NCBI RefSeq assembly: GCF_026262505.1
Contig: NC_067205.1
Coordinates: 4,712,001 to 4,776,000 of the forward strand
Length of the DNA stretch: 64,000 nt
Reading direction: 5' to 3'
DNA from: Trichomonas vaginalis G3
Taxonomy: Eukaryota; Parabasalia; Trichomonadida; Trichomonadidae
The position numbers were made by a program, and so were the translations under genes. Below, in pieces: positions 56,701 through 64,000 of this stretch (position 1 is the stretch's first letter; every line of letters starts with the position of its first letter). Below the pieces are notes generated by a model, which did no database searches, was not told the origin of the DNA, and was given only the letters and a program-made list of their open reading frames with translations.

Positions 56701-56805
56701 GAGATTGGATTTGACTTATGTAAGTCATGTCAACCTTGCTTTGAAGAGAAGTTTAACTTCTCAATAACGACTAAAACAAGCTTTATTCGTAAGTTGAAGT
56801 TCTGA
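53713..56805 (+). CDS. Protein-primed family-B DNA polymerase (element C)
   Basis: About 1,030 residues of open frame. The 3'-5' exonuclease motifs are FFADFECSTDG (about 343-353), FHNLSYDINFI and YCKQDVRIL. The polymerase motifs are ADFDAVSLYPSAIA (motif A), KLILNSIYGKTI (motif B) and DIFYSDTDSMHLY (motif C). This set defines the DNA_pol_B_2 enzymes of Polintons, adenoviruses and phi29-like phages. The N-terminal 240 residues form a separate domain with ALMTEDNCFVYACIQAGVDG and LLLVEDHYMLNE, a Cys...His arrangement reminiscent of OTU or papain-like proteases. The frame is open from before 53713 and lacks an obvious ATG with a leader, so the true start is uncertain. Confidence 0.9.
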   Translation: MKENFISEIEANAAGIVEMHYDFFLTSIKNLTEIKMYDLTEYEGLTMSDVKKGKPKKRPYRDESTLTNDQKAILEALKQTGNPALIESFWKDNGEKKFYKKRSGQFWKYLCTLPINLERYQIFNELNKRTAALMTEDNCFVYACIQAGVDGETIDHMREVIRVRDFPQSKVQEISDATGIAFNVTIGYFNDSRHNEIKRYIPKECETVRTIDLLLVEDHYMLNERLPMTTYFIRNYIEILKACGGMNIEKQMKIYTKREDKYVVRYDRTTPLWDVMKTLWECKYFEPISYGELFTYTTDLYKQNLAPFKDLSYAPKYCVQLKKKAESKEVNKNKCKFIPEHVFFADFECSTDGFHKAFNICYDSEDGSVSESIWGQNCATEFLERLPDKSLIYFHNLSYDINFILRHMTEVKGTPIIKGSRTMQITGLYKGRAIIIKDSYSVINKKLKLFPAMFNLQTGPKEVFPYNYYSSVLLANDNRTGVISEACKFIRDADTFMKNIDSIKGCRIDENHFDLEKYSTFYCKQDVRILREGFVKFRNDILKEFDLNVYDYVSICSIANKLFENRVYFPNGNLYDLSNKPREFISRCIQGGRCMLSDNIKQKSEKKLIADFDAVSLYPSAIARLYTLEGIPKVMKKEMLSTEYLMRHLFDDDQKEPIGEKFMSGFFVLIKITEIGIHRHFPLIVCDPELNPELNVPRSSNTCCLMYVDHITLQDLIKYQGVKCEVLQGYYYDGNRDIRIRDEVKKLFELRLKYKKEGNPLQENIKLILNSIYGKTILSPIESKITIVNDKDAIRYAIRNYNHIVKFEGLDGSDKTIFKLTKSICRHFNFCPLGVNILSMSKRIMCEVFCTAEDLGMDIFYSDTDSMHLYNEDIPRLAEEFEKRYGRVLIGKNLGQFHSDFAEITKDKQSLAYKSIFCGKKTYIDLLTNDLNEVAFHCRMKGVKQDVIALTANEMFPDSVQCFYDEDKGLMVPQGTYDKDSEFSLMKLYKALYDGQEIGFDLCKSCQPCFEEKFNFSITTKTSFIRKLKF

Positions 56806-56884
56806 GGTCATTTATTTTTGTCAGCAATGAGGTCATTCGTGATAAAAATAAAACTAGCGGCAAGGGCGAAGCCCATGTGGTCAT

Positions 56885-57742
56885 TTACAATACTGCGATG
56901 GTAGAGTTTAAGAGTTGTGCTTCAATGTAGAGACAGTCCTTATGGTCTGGAGGTAAGAACACTGGGCAGTTATGGTCATGAGTGGAGAACATGTCTATCC
57001 AAAACTCACGATTGAAGCCAGTTAATTTATAGTATTTAGGATTTGGCAGTGGTGTAGTTCTTGTATGACCAATGAACTCATTTTCAACTCCCTTACTTAA
57101 GTTTGAATATAATATAGCTTGCTTTCTATCCCAAATGCCTGGAAATCTAATTTCGGAAAAATCATTTTTCCTCGGAAGCATTGCATCATAATTGAAAACA
57201 TTCTTGAAATCATCACTTGGTTCAGAGATTTGAAATCTTATACGTAATGGATTTTCTTTCTTTTTAGCGACTTCATTGAATGGTGAGAATACAATGAATT
57301 GACAGTCATGTGTTCCATCTTCATTTGGTACAAACTCGTAATGAAAAGCTATTAATCTTTCTACAATTCCTTCTTCTTTCAGTTGTGCAAGAAACTCACG
57401 TAAAGGCTGTAAAGTTTGTACTTCAATGTTAAACTTCTTTTGAAAATTTTCGTAAAATGTAATTATACAGTCTTCTAACGTTGTATCGTCTTTAAAGTAT
57501 TTGTATATGTGAATGTTTTGGGCGCTTAAAGACTGTTCGTCATTTTCTATCTCGACTTGAAGTATAAAGTCAACCTTTCTGAAAGCACGTGTTATATACA
57601 TATTTGTTATGCCAATGTACTTCTCTTCATTTATGTTCACAATCCAGTCTGTTGGAAACTTAAACGTTACTCTGTTCCCCTTTATTTTGACGTCAGGGTT
57701 TTCACTACTGAACGCAACAGATAAAGGTATTTGTCTATACAT
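56885..57742 (-). CDS. Minor capsid (penton-like) protein candidate 2 (element C)
   Basis: 285 residues, starting MYRQIPLSVAFSSENPDVKI. VTFKFPTDWIVNINEEKYIG followed by ITNMYITRAFRKVDF matches the P-x-x-W...K-x-I-x-I pattern of the other three candidates, though it is more distant. The C-terminus (DHKDCLYIEAQLLN) aligns with the C-terminal DGKDGLIIEMILI of 41407-42288. Beta-rich. The leader contains TTTTTATCCGAATTAA. A GGGC-GAA-GCCC hairpin lies just after its 3' end (56864-56874). Confidence 0.5.
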   Translation of the reverse strand: MYRQIPLSVAFSSENPDVKIKGNRVTFKFPTDWIVNINEEKYIGITNMYITRAFRKVDFILQVEIENDEQSLSAQNIHIYKYFKDDTTLEDCIITFYENFQKKFNIEVQTLQPLREFLAQLKEEGIVERLIAFHYEFVPNEDGTHDCQFIVFSPFNEVAKKKENPLRIRFQISEPSDDFKNVFNYDAMLPRKNDFSEIRFPGIWDRKQAILYSNLSKGVENEFIGHTRTTPLPNPKYYKLTGFNREFWIDMFSTHDHNCPVFLPPDHKDCLYIEAQLLNSTIAVL

Positions 57743-57766
57743 TTAATTCGGATAAAAATAAACCAT

Positions 57767-58027
57767 TTACTCTTTCTTTGCTTCAGCTTCTTTAGCTTTT
57801 GCTTCAGCTTCTTCTCTAGCTTTCTTCGCCAGCAAACGTGGGTTCTTTTGTCTTCCAGCAGCTAATGCAGCAAGTTGTTTTTCACTAAGTTTTCTCTTTG
57901 GTCTCTCTGGCTTTTGTTCTTGTTTTTGTTCCTTCAGTTCGGATAAAATTTGCTCACGAATTTCTTTCTTCAATGCTTCAACATCTATGACCCCTTGGGT
58001 CTTGTCCGTAGGGCTTGTCTGAGTCAT
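57767..58027 (-). CDS. Small charged helical protein, 86 aa (element C)
   Basis: The start is set at MTQTSPTDKTQGVIDVEALK (58027), because the leader TTTTTTATCTGCAGTCAA ends there. The middle is a coiled helix (KKEIREQILSELKEQKQEQK) and the end a Lys/Ala/Glu-rich basic tail (RKLSEKQLAALAAGRQKNPR). Looks like a DNA-condensing or scaffold-type protein. Unrecognised. Confidence 0.55.
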   Translation of the reverse strand: MTQTSPTDKTQGVIDVEALKKEIREQILSELKEQKQEQKPERPKRKLSEKQLAALAAGRQKNPRLLAKKAREEAEAKAKEAEAKKE

Positions 58028-58072
58028 TTGACTGCAGATAAAAAACAAAATTAAAACTTTAACCGATGTAAA

Positions 58073-58506
58073 ATGAGCTTGTCAAAATCAGAGCGAGAGT
58101 CTATTATATTAAATGACGCAAGAGGAATACAACATCCTTTCTATTACGTAAGTCAGAGTAAAGATGGTAAAATATACGTAAGAAAAAGAAAGGTTCCATT
58201 AGCGAATGCAGAAAGCGACAACATTAAGGTGTATGGCAAGGGTGAAGTCCACGAAGCCCATATAAAACCTTCTGTTCAAACTGAGCCACCAAAGAACAAG
58301 AAGAAAAGAAGCCAGATGTACTTTCAATAACGAACCAAGAGCTTATTGCAAAGTTCGTGAATTTCATTGAAAAACAAACCGAGTCAAAGAATCCTGACCC
58401 GCCAGTGAAAGAAGTTGAGACAAAAGAGAATGTACAGTTCATTGAAAATGTCAAGAAACAACTTCCACCACGAATGCCAAGAAGAAGAGTGAGAATAATG
58501 AAGTAA
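58073..58506 (+). pseudogene. 'KDG..RK' family protein, broken (element C)
   Basis: The open part (to 58330) has SKSERESIILNDARGIQHP and FYYVSQSKDGKIYVRKRK, homologous to 16260 in B. The remaining region encodes a helix and a basic end (PPRMPRRRVRIMK). About one break. It sits directly before the major capsid gene in C. Confidence 0.5.
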
Positions 58507-58533
58507 ATAGATATTTTTATCTGAAGTAAATAC

Positions 58534-60072
58534 ATGCAGAACGAACAGCTAAACGAATTTACTCCAGCAGAGCATATTCATCAGATTCGCTCATATTTCG
58601 ATATCATAGACAATGCAGTTCAAATTGGTGACACTAATAGAAAATATTCTGACGCAAAGATTCCATCACAACCTGGAACTGCTAAAGATAACACATGGGT
58701 AACATTCAATCTCTCACCTCCTGGTGAAAATATGTTGGACCTTTACAATACATTCATTACGTATAAAATGGAAGGTCAATTTATTGTAGATAAAGAAATT
58801 GGTTCAGGTTCCAATAAAACAAACCCACCAGGATTTTGGATTGGTTTCGATGACGCTTTCTATGCAGTTGCTGGATATCAAATCCTTGCAAATGGTCGTA
58901 TCGTATATTCTCAAGACAACGCAAGAGAAGAAGCATATATAACTTCAAACTCACAAACTACCGAACAAATAAAGAAAGTAGATGTTTTCTCAAAGACTCG
59001 ACATGAAGATGTATGGAGTCATTCGGGAACATGCAGAACAGGACAAATTGTTAGTGGTCCAATTACAGCAGGAAAATCATTTGATTTTAAGCTTCGTTTA
59101 AGAATTCCTGTTAGAAGATTCCTTCCATTAGAAGCTATTCGATTTATTCCAGCTTTTGCAGGAAACATTCAGCTTAAAGTAAAGTTCAGTAGCGACGCCT
59201 TACAATGCACATCTATATCTGTAAATGATATCATTGCTTTCAATCCAACTCTTAAAGTTGCATTTGCTTCAGATTCAAATCCACCGACAAATAAATTTGT
59301 TCCATGGAATGAACCATTCACTATGATAACGAAGGCAGTAGAAGCTAGTGGAACAGTTACTATTACAACTGTAACCCAGCAACTATTTCGAACAAAGATG
59401 GATTTTAATGAATGTTTCATTCATCCAAAGTCATTCTCTTTAGACCCTAACATTTATACAGAACTTGTAGAACATTATACAAACGAGGCTTTATGTTTTC
59501 CTGTTAAAGTTATGGATTGGATTCCTATGGACGGTTCATTCTCAAAGAATACAGATAGTTCAAGTGCAACATTTACAGCAGCTTATACGCCTATTAATGT
59601 TAAAAGTATTTGGGCACTATTTAGAAAGAAAGACAACTATTATGTTAATTTTGAGAACCCTAAGTTTAAATATCTTCAGCTTTCCATGGGAGCTTATGGA
59701 AATATGCCTGCAGAACCCGAAAAATCATATGGACCTGTATTTTATGAAATGGTTGCGAACGCTTGCAATACAAACAATGATATGATAGGATTTAATGAAG
59801 ATGTTATGAGGTCATTGGTGGATGATGGTAGTGTGGAACATAAATGGGATAGCTATGACAACACACATTTCTTATGTGGTTTTCCAACAGAAGTGGACTT
59901 TTGCTTCCAGCAAGGTCAAACATCTACTGCTCCAATAACATACAAATTGTCTGTTAAAGGACCTATTGAACTAGCAACTGAAAATGTACCAAAGCCACTT
60001 ATTGGATTTATGAGGGATTGTTGCTTTGCCATTCAGTGCGTGCTAATGGCATCCCATAATAAGATTAGATGA
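58534..60072 (+). CDS. Major capsid protein (element C)
   Basis: 512 residues, open. It begins MQNEQLNEFTPAEHIHQIRS. It has SQPGTAKDNTWVTFNLSPPG in the first domain, FDFKLRLRIPVRRFLPLEAI and RFIPAFAGNIQLKVKF in the middle, and NTHFLCGFPTEVDFCFQQGQ with YKLSVKGPIELATENV in the second. Its size, beta-rich sequence and company (packaging ATPase, minor capsid candidates) agree with the double jelly-roll capsid proteins of Polintons, and the gene in B (30999-33065) is homologous. The leader TTTTTATCTGAAGTAAATAC is a strong match to the element promoter motif. The fold is inferred. Confidence 0.8.
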   Translation: MQNEQLNEFTPAEHIHQIRSYFDIIDNAVQIGDTNRKYSDAKIPSQPGTAKDNTWVTFNLSPPGENMLDLYNTFITYKMEGQFIVDKEIGSGSNKTNPPGFWIGFDDAFYAVAGYQILANGRIVYSQDNAREEAYITSNSQTTEQIKKVDVFSKTRHEDVWSHSGTCRTGQIVSGPITAGKSFDFKLRLRIPVRRFLPLEAIRFIPAFAGNIQLKVKFSSDALQCTSISVNDIIAFNPTLKVAFASDSNPPTNKFVPWNEPFTMITKAVEASGTVTITTVTQQLFRTKMDFNECFIHPKSFSLDPNIYTELVEHYTNEALCFPVKVMDWIPMDGSFSKNTDSSSATFTAAYTPINVKSIWALFRKKDNYYVNFENPKFKYLQLSMGAYGNMPAEPEKSYGPVFYEMVANACNTNNDMIGFNEDVMRSLVDDGSVEHKWDSYDNTHFLCGFPTEVDFCFQQGQTSTAPITYKLSVKGPIELATENVPKPLIGFMRDCCFAIQCVLMASHNKIR

Positions 60073-60134
60073 CTATAACTTAGCTACGGACGACAGTGAG
60101 GAATAAAGGATGAACGTTTTTTTAAAGCTTATAA

Positions 60135-60592
60135 ATGAGTTCTTCATCAAGCTCTCGTGAACCTTCACCATCTATGAAACAAACTTTACCAAACGATTAT
60201 GGAGCACCTATTGAATATTTCTTACGAGCTGCACAATGGCAAAGAGCAGTCTCACCAAGGTTAGGTGTTCCACCAGCTCCTGTCAAAAATAGCATTTGGT
60301 CAAGTCCTTATATAAGATATGGTCTCCCACTAGGTTTGCTAGCTACAGCAGGAGCAGTTATGATGTTGAAAAAAAATAAAGCAAATGTTGTAAATAATAC
60401 TGAAGTAGCTGAAGTTAAACAAACTCCAACACTTCGCCAAAACCAACGCCTTCACAAGCAAAACCTTCAATGACTCCTGAACCTATGGAAGTACAAACTC
60501 CTGTTCAAAAGTCAACTCCTAAACCGACTCCAACATTTAAACCAGAACCTACTCCTCAAATAAATCGTAAAACTCCTGCGTTTCCTTACTGA
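60135..60592 (+). pseudogene. Membrane-anchored proline-rich protein, broken (element C)
   Basis: The open part (to 60473) starts with a Ser-rich segment (MSSSSSSREPSPSMKQTLPN), continues PIEYFLRAAQWQRAVSPRLG and has one membrane helix (YGLPLGLLATAGAVMM) followed by lysines. The rest of the region encodes the Pro/Thr-rich tail that is open in A (2-211). About one break. The topology suggests an internal membrane or envelope-like virion protein. Confidence 0.6.
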
Positions 60593-60640
60593 AAAAATAA
60601 CGTTATTTTTATTTAATATTAAAATTTTTATTTGATTGAA

Positions 60641-60877
60641 ATGACAAATAAAGTCACTGAAGCAATGAAACAAAAGTTTTTGGTAGAATACATTAAATCA
60701 GGAACTATTCCAGAAGGTTTTTACATTCATACTATGAAGGATGGTAGAGTTCAGTTTAGAAAGATAAAGCAACCATTAGATAAAGAAGGAATTTTGAGAA
60801 AGATTAAACTTCATGAGGACAACATTGCTAAACTTAAGAAGAAGTTAGAAGAGTTGGAGAAAGGAAGAGAGTTATAA
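60641..60877 (+). CDS. 'KDG..RK' family protein, 78 aa (element C)
   Basis: Same length as 259-495 and nearly identical (EGFYIHTMKDGRVQFRKIKQ). The start is at the ATG at 60641 as in A; the upstream MIE reading has no leader. The C-terminal coiled helix ends in the first bases of the terminal repeat. A GGTGAGATCTCACC palindrome follows at 60907-60920. Confidence 0.7.
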   Translation: MTNKVTEAMKQKFLVEYIKSGTIPEGFYIHTMKDGRVQFRKIKQPLDKEGILRKIKLHEDNIAKLKKKLEELEKGREL

Positions 60878-61519
60878 AGCAATGAATTCAACAGGGTGAA
60901 AAAACAGGTGAGATCTCACCACTTCACCTAAATTTATTTTTGTGCTATGTTTTCATACGTGTGAGGGTGGTGATATCATTAATTTTTAAGTTTATTTTTT
61001 ATTTTATTTTTTATTTTATTTTTATATAAATGACAGAACAAAAGCAACTCATACAAATCAAAACATATAACAAACATACATTTAAACATTTATTCTTCCT
61101 TCCTGAGTATAACATGTTCTTTACACTTCATCCTAGACCAGTTGACTATACACTGACTGTTTATAAAGATTGTCATGGTAGTTTTATAAAAACTTATGAT
61201 GATGAAGGTAAGTTAACAAGACTATGCATTTCAAAACTTGAGAAACTTTATGACTTCAAGTATGACTACAATAGAGTTAACATTGACGATGAAGATATAG
61301 AAGAAAATTTATGAGAACGTTTATTTTTTCATTAGTGAGTTCGTTAGTGAAAATGTTAGTGAGGTGAAATGGTTGGCGGTTTTGTAAATATTTAAGGTTA
61401 AGTTAGTGTTGTCGTTTGTGTTGTAAAATATACGTTAGTGGTTTTGTAAAGTGTCAAATTCACATATAATGGGTAAGTAGGTGCGCAGTGCCACAGTACC
61501 CAACTAACCCATACTAACT
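60861..61519 (-). repeat. Terminal inverted repeat of Maverick C, right arm
   Basis: Inverse of 40020-40678 with only a few mismatches. Carries the 94-residue gene, short TTAGTGAG-type repeats (about 61331-61365) and the element end at CATACTAACT. Confidence 0.92.
61030..61314 (+). CDS. 94-aa protein of the terminal inverted repeat (element C, right)
   Basis: Identical to the protein of 40225-40509. The leader is a T-rich run of about 55 bases ending TTTTTATATAA. Transcribed outward. Unknown function. Confidence 0.75.
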   Translation: MTEQKQLIQIKTYNKHTFKHLFFLPEYNMFFTLHPRPVDYTLTVYKDCHGSFIKTYDDEGKLTRLCISKLEKLYDFKYDYNRVNIDDEDIEENL

Positions 61520-61803
61520 ATAAAATAAAAATAAAATAAAATAAAAATAAAAAACGGACGGCGATAATTTTATATTGTTTTGTTATTCGGCCGAATGGCG
61601 GCTACTTCGTACCCGCCATTCGGCCCCAAAAATGGCGTATTATTCTATTTTTAAACGGTCATGGCGTAAAACCGTCGCATCCATACTAAAATCGATAGCA
61701 ATGTGCTGATCAATTGATAGAAAACTGTCATAATCATTTTATTATTATAAAAAATGATAGAAAGTGTGTGTTTTTGCGGATATTTTCTATTTTGCTAGAA
61801 TTA
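61520..61803. other. Host spacer with simple repeat
   Basis: Begins with about 35 bases of AAAAT repeats, then ACGGACGGCG and a small inverted repeat around GGCCGAATGGCGG...CCGCCATTCGGCC (about 61590-61624), in which arms of about 11-13 bases flank a short loop. No gene. Confidence 0.6.
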
Positions 61804-63603
61804 TTAACGTTTTAAAGATATAAAAATTTGTGTAAAATATGAAAAATGACTTCTTCTTTTAAAATGATTACATGTTTGAATAATGCTTGGATAAACAATG
61901 TAATTATGATTAACAATACTTGATCTATATTCATTGGAGTCAATACTATATAATTGGATATTGTGCGAACCTGGTTGTTGAGTTCCGAGATCAATTGAGA
62001 ATTCATTCTTAGATGTATTTCTTGTTATTTGCTCAAATCGTTTCATGTCTTGGGAGCAACATATCTTAAAATTTGTATCAGTTTTAAATTGTCCATGGAT
62101 GATAACTTTCTGATTTGGAAAGAAATATGTTGATCTGTTTTTATAGATGGATATCTCTGGAGGATTTGTTTCAACAATCAAAACAAATTATTGAATAATA
62201 TTTGATTTTGTCCCTAATTCATCGATTGCATAAAAATCAAAATGAATTTGTGAACTAATTGGGAAATTGATGATATCAATTTTTATCGTACCTGTAACAA
62301 ATGAATCACTCGAAACCATTTCTGAACTTGTGTATAAATCGTGATCTTCATATTTGCATTTAAATGTGACATTTCCGAGGCTTATTCCTGCGAGTTCGAC
62401 TGTGACTCGTTCTCCGATTAAAAGTATCTCTGGGACTTTATTGACTAAAATGACGTCTTCTATTTTATAATATGGGACTGATTCAGAAAACATGAAGTAA
62501 GAAATTTGATAATAACCTCTTTCACTTGGAACTTTAAATGTGTCATTAAAAATATAATTCTGACTGTCATCTTGATGTGTTTGAATTAACTCATAATCTT
62601 GTAGACCAGATGAGTTAACAGTTCTAGAAATGTTGTATACTTCATTAAAATTATATGTAAACAATATTAGATCTAATGTGAGATTCGTGTCAGGATAATA
62701 ACAACTCCTTTTTGGTGAAAATATCTCAATATTAATGACAATAGGTGTGATTCTTACGTATCCTTGACCTCGGTTGCCTATCAATCTTTCTGTGAATGAG
62801 TATGGTGAAGGCATTGATTCGTTGCCTGGGATGATTATTCCATTCTTGATAAAAGATTCATTTATGAAAGAACTTCCACCACCTCCAGCTGAATAGTAAT
62901 CTCCACCAGCACCACCATAATAGCCAGAACCACCTCCTGAAGCCTCATGATAGCCTCTAGCTTCACAATTTCCTCCATAAAATTTGCCACCATTATTATT
63001 AGAATTTGCATAATTTGTTCCATAGCTTGTTTGAGTAGCACCTGTTCCACATCGTAAATTACCATAATATTTAGTGCAATGTGATCCATCCCCACCTGAA
63101 ACTCCCCCTCCATATCCGCCATATGTATATTGATTAAAAAATGTTCCAGCACCAGATCCAGCACCAGCACCGGCAAAAAGAATTCCACTTTCATTTTTAG
63201 CTTCACCAATTGAAATGAAACTCATTCCTCCTCCTGATGATGAATAGAATTCATCATCATCATATGAACTTAACCCACGCCCTCCTCCTCCAAATGTGTT
63301 TCATAATATTGTTATAGGTTTACCGATATCACTATCATGCCTTAATATTTCAGTAGTTCCCATTTCACCGCAGAAAATATAAAGAGTTGTTTGCCGAGAA
63401 ATATCAAGCTCTCCACTGGCATAGCCACCTTTGCCACCTTCATATAATGTTCCGTTATATGTAACATTGCCTCCTTGTGCACCCCATGCTTCAAGCCTGT
63501 ATCTACCTGGTGGAAGATCTCTTCTAAATGGTTGGCAATCGAGATAATTTGTGCAATTATACACATATAGCTCACTGCGAATGAAGAGATCCCAAAGTAT
63601 CAA
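61804..63603 (-). pseudogene. Glycine-rich-domain surface protein gene, copy 2 (uninterrupted site)
   Basis: About 600 codons in one frame on the minus strand, interrupted by two in-frame stops: TGA at 63301-63303 (shared with copy 1) and TAA at 62188-62190. The order is YNCTNYLDCQPFRRDLPPGR and YRLEAWGAQGG, a glycine-rich domain to about residue 280, then beta-rich repeats (PEILLIGERVTVELAG and, in the last part, PPEISIYKNRSTYFFPNQKV) resembling immunoglobulin-like or Bap-type repeats. No C-terminal membrane helix is visible. At 62370-62385 the sequence runs unbroken through the position at which Maverick A interrupts copy 1. It is a dead host gene. Confidence 0.8.
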
Positions 63604-64000
63604 AGTAAATGAGATTTCAAATTAAAATCTCAGATTAATATAAAATTGACAATAAAATAAATTCATATGGATTTGTTGGTCCTGTAAAATTTTGATAATT
63701 AGAAGATTTCAAAATATGTTAATTTACATGGATATTTTCAGTAATCATGATATTAATTATTTTAAAAATTATAATTTGGACGATACTAATGGTTTCCTAT
63801 ATTACAATTGATTTGTAGATTTACATTGGAGAAAAGCTTCTTAAGCTTTTTAATCCCATAAATGGCCATCATTTGGAAATAAAAAGTGTCAATAAATTGA
63901 ATAAATTAACACATTTTTACTGATTCATATGTATTTACTGATTTTTATTTTGATGAAAAGAAAACAACAAAATTTATGAATGCTTATAATTATGATAAAA
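62379..64000. repeat. Segmental duplication, copy 2
   Basis: Partner of 1159-2781; includes the gene and the non-coding 63604-64000. The similarity runs to the window end, so the duplicated unit is longer than seen. Confidence 0.9.
63604..64000. other. Non-coding upstream region of copy 2
   Basis: A/T-rich and nearly identical to 2385-2781. No gene or other feature seen. Confidence 0.6.

Larger units (their letters stand above)
40020..61519 (+). mobile_element. Maverick/Polinton element C, 21.5 kb, looks complete in extent
   Basis: Bounded by near-identical inverted repeats of about 660 bases. It starts AGTTAGTATGGGTTAG and ends with the inverse, giving AG...CT ends, and ATAAA flanks both sides (40015-40019 and 61520-61524), a possible target duplication in A/T-rich surroundings. 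Polymerase, packaging ATPase, major capsid, minor-capsid candidates and the fibre protein all read open; integrase and accessory genes are broken. In total about fifteen to twenty breaks, most of them in 49.6-53 kb. The two terminal arms differ at only a few positions and encode identical 94-residue proteins, so the insertion is young compared with B. Confidence 0.93.

Noticed and set aside
63301-63303. TGA read as selenocysteine or as sense in the host gene
   Set aside because: Trichomonads use the standard code, no SECIS-like element was seen, and a second in-frame stop (TAA) in the same gene points to simple decay.

Overview
The window looks like nuclear DNA of a trichomonad, most probably Trichomonas vaginalis. 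It is very A/T-rich. It holds an open mariner transposase of the DD34D type, host surface-protein families with ALK-type glycine-rich domains and with repetitive parallel-beta-helix (Pmp-like) sequence, and several Maverick/Polinton elements, all known to be abundant in that genome. The species call is inference from these families; there is no rRNA or tRNA here to confirm it.

Layout. 1-1158 is the right end of one Maverick (A), inserted into a glycine-rich-domain host gene (1159-2384, minus strand). 2914-5374 is a second glycine-rich-domain gene, split by a Tvmar1-type mariner (3112-4415). 5375-8358 is non-coding and contains a candidate 2.3 kb inverted-repeat element (5901-8181). 8359-9453 is a Pmp-like gene. 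9454-10892 is non-coding. 10893-36574 is a large Maverick-type element (B, about 25.7 kb, 40-bp inverted ends, broken at least twenty times). 36575-40019 is host DNA with decayed gene fragments and a candidate 1.5 kb inverted-repeat element (38481-39983). 40020-61519 is a Maverick (C, 21.5 kb) with about 660-bp, almost identical inverted ends; most core genes are open, and most of its roughly fifteen to twenty breaks lie in an accessory block at 49.6-53 kb. 61804-63603 is a second copy of the host gene that A interrupted, without the insertion.

How the element genes fit together. B and C share a virus-like core: protein-primed family-B DNA polymerase, retroviral-type (rve) integrase, an A32/HerA-type packaging ATPase, a major capsid protein, two related minor-capsid candidates per element, a third structural candidate, and small amphipathic or membrane proteins. 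Both also carry a long protein whose C-terminus is a phage tail-fibre/collar tip, which would suit a receptor-binding spike. B adds a Dam-type adenine methyltransferase, an SF3-type helicase and a roughly 1,100-codon coiled-coil gene. An accessory block present in both (an unrecognised coiled-coil protein, KilA-N and KilA-N plus GIY-YIG-like genes) has shared leaders and shared 3' palindromes and behaves like a set of gene cassettes.

Non-coding structure is unusually rich. A motif close to TTTTTATCT lies just upstream of many start codons, and several divergent gene pairs are only 16-25 bp apart. The palindrome GGTGAGATCTCACC recurs downstream of genes. There are short GC-rich hairpins in otherwise A/T-rich DNA, two unrelated 22-bp repeat arrays between related gene starts, 25-bp and 86-bp tandem arrays, and a cluster of long hairpins inside the capsid gene of B. 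All three Mavericks are treated as fossils.
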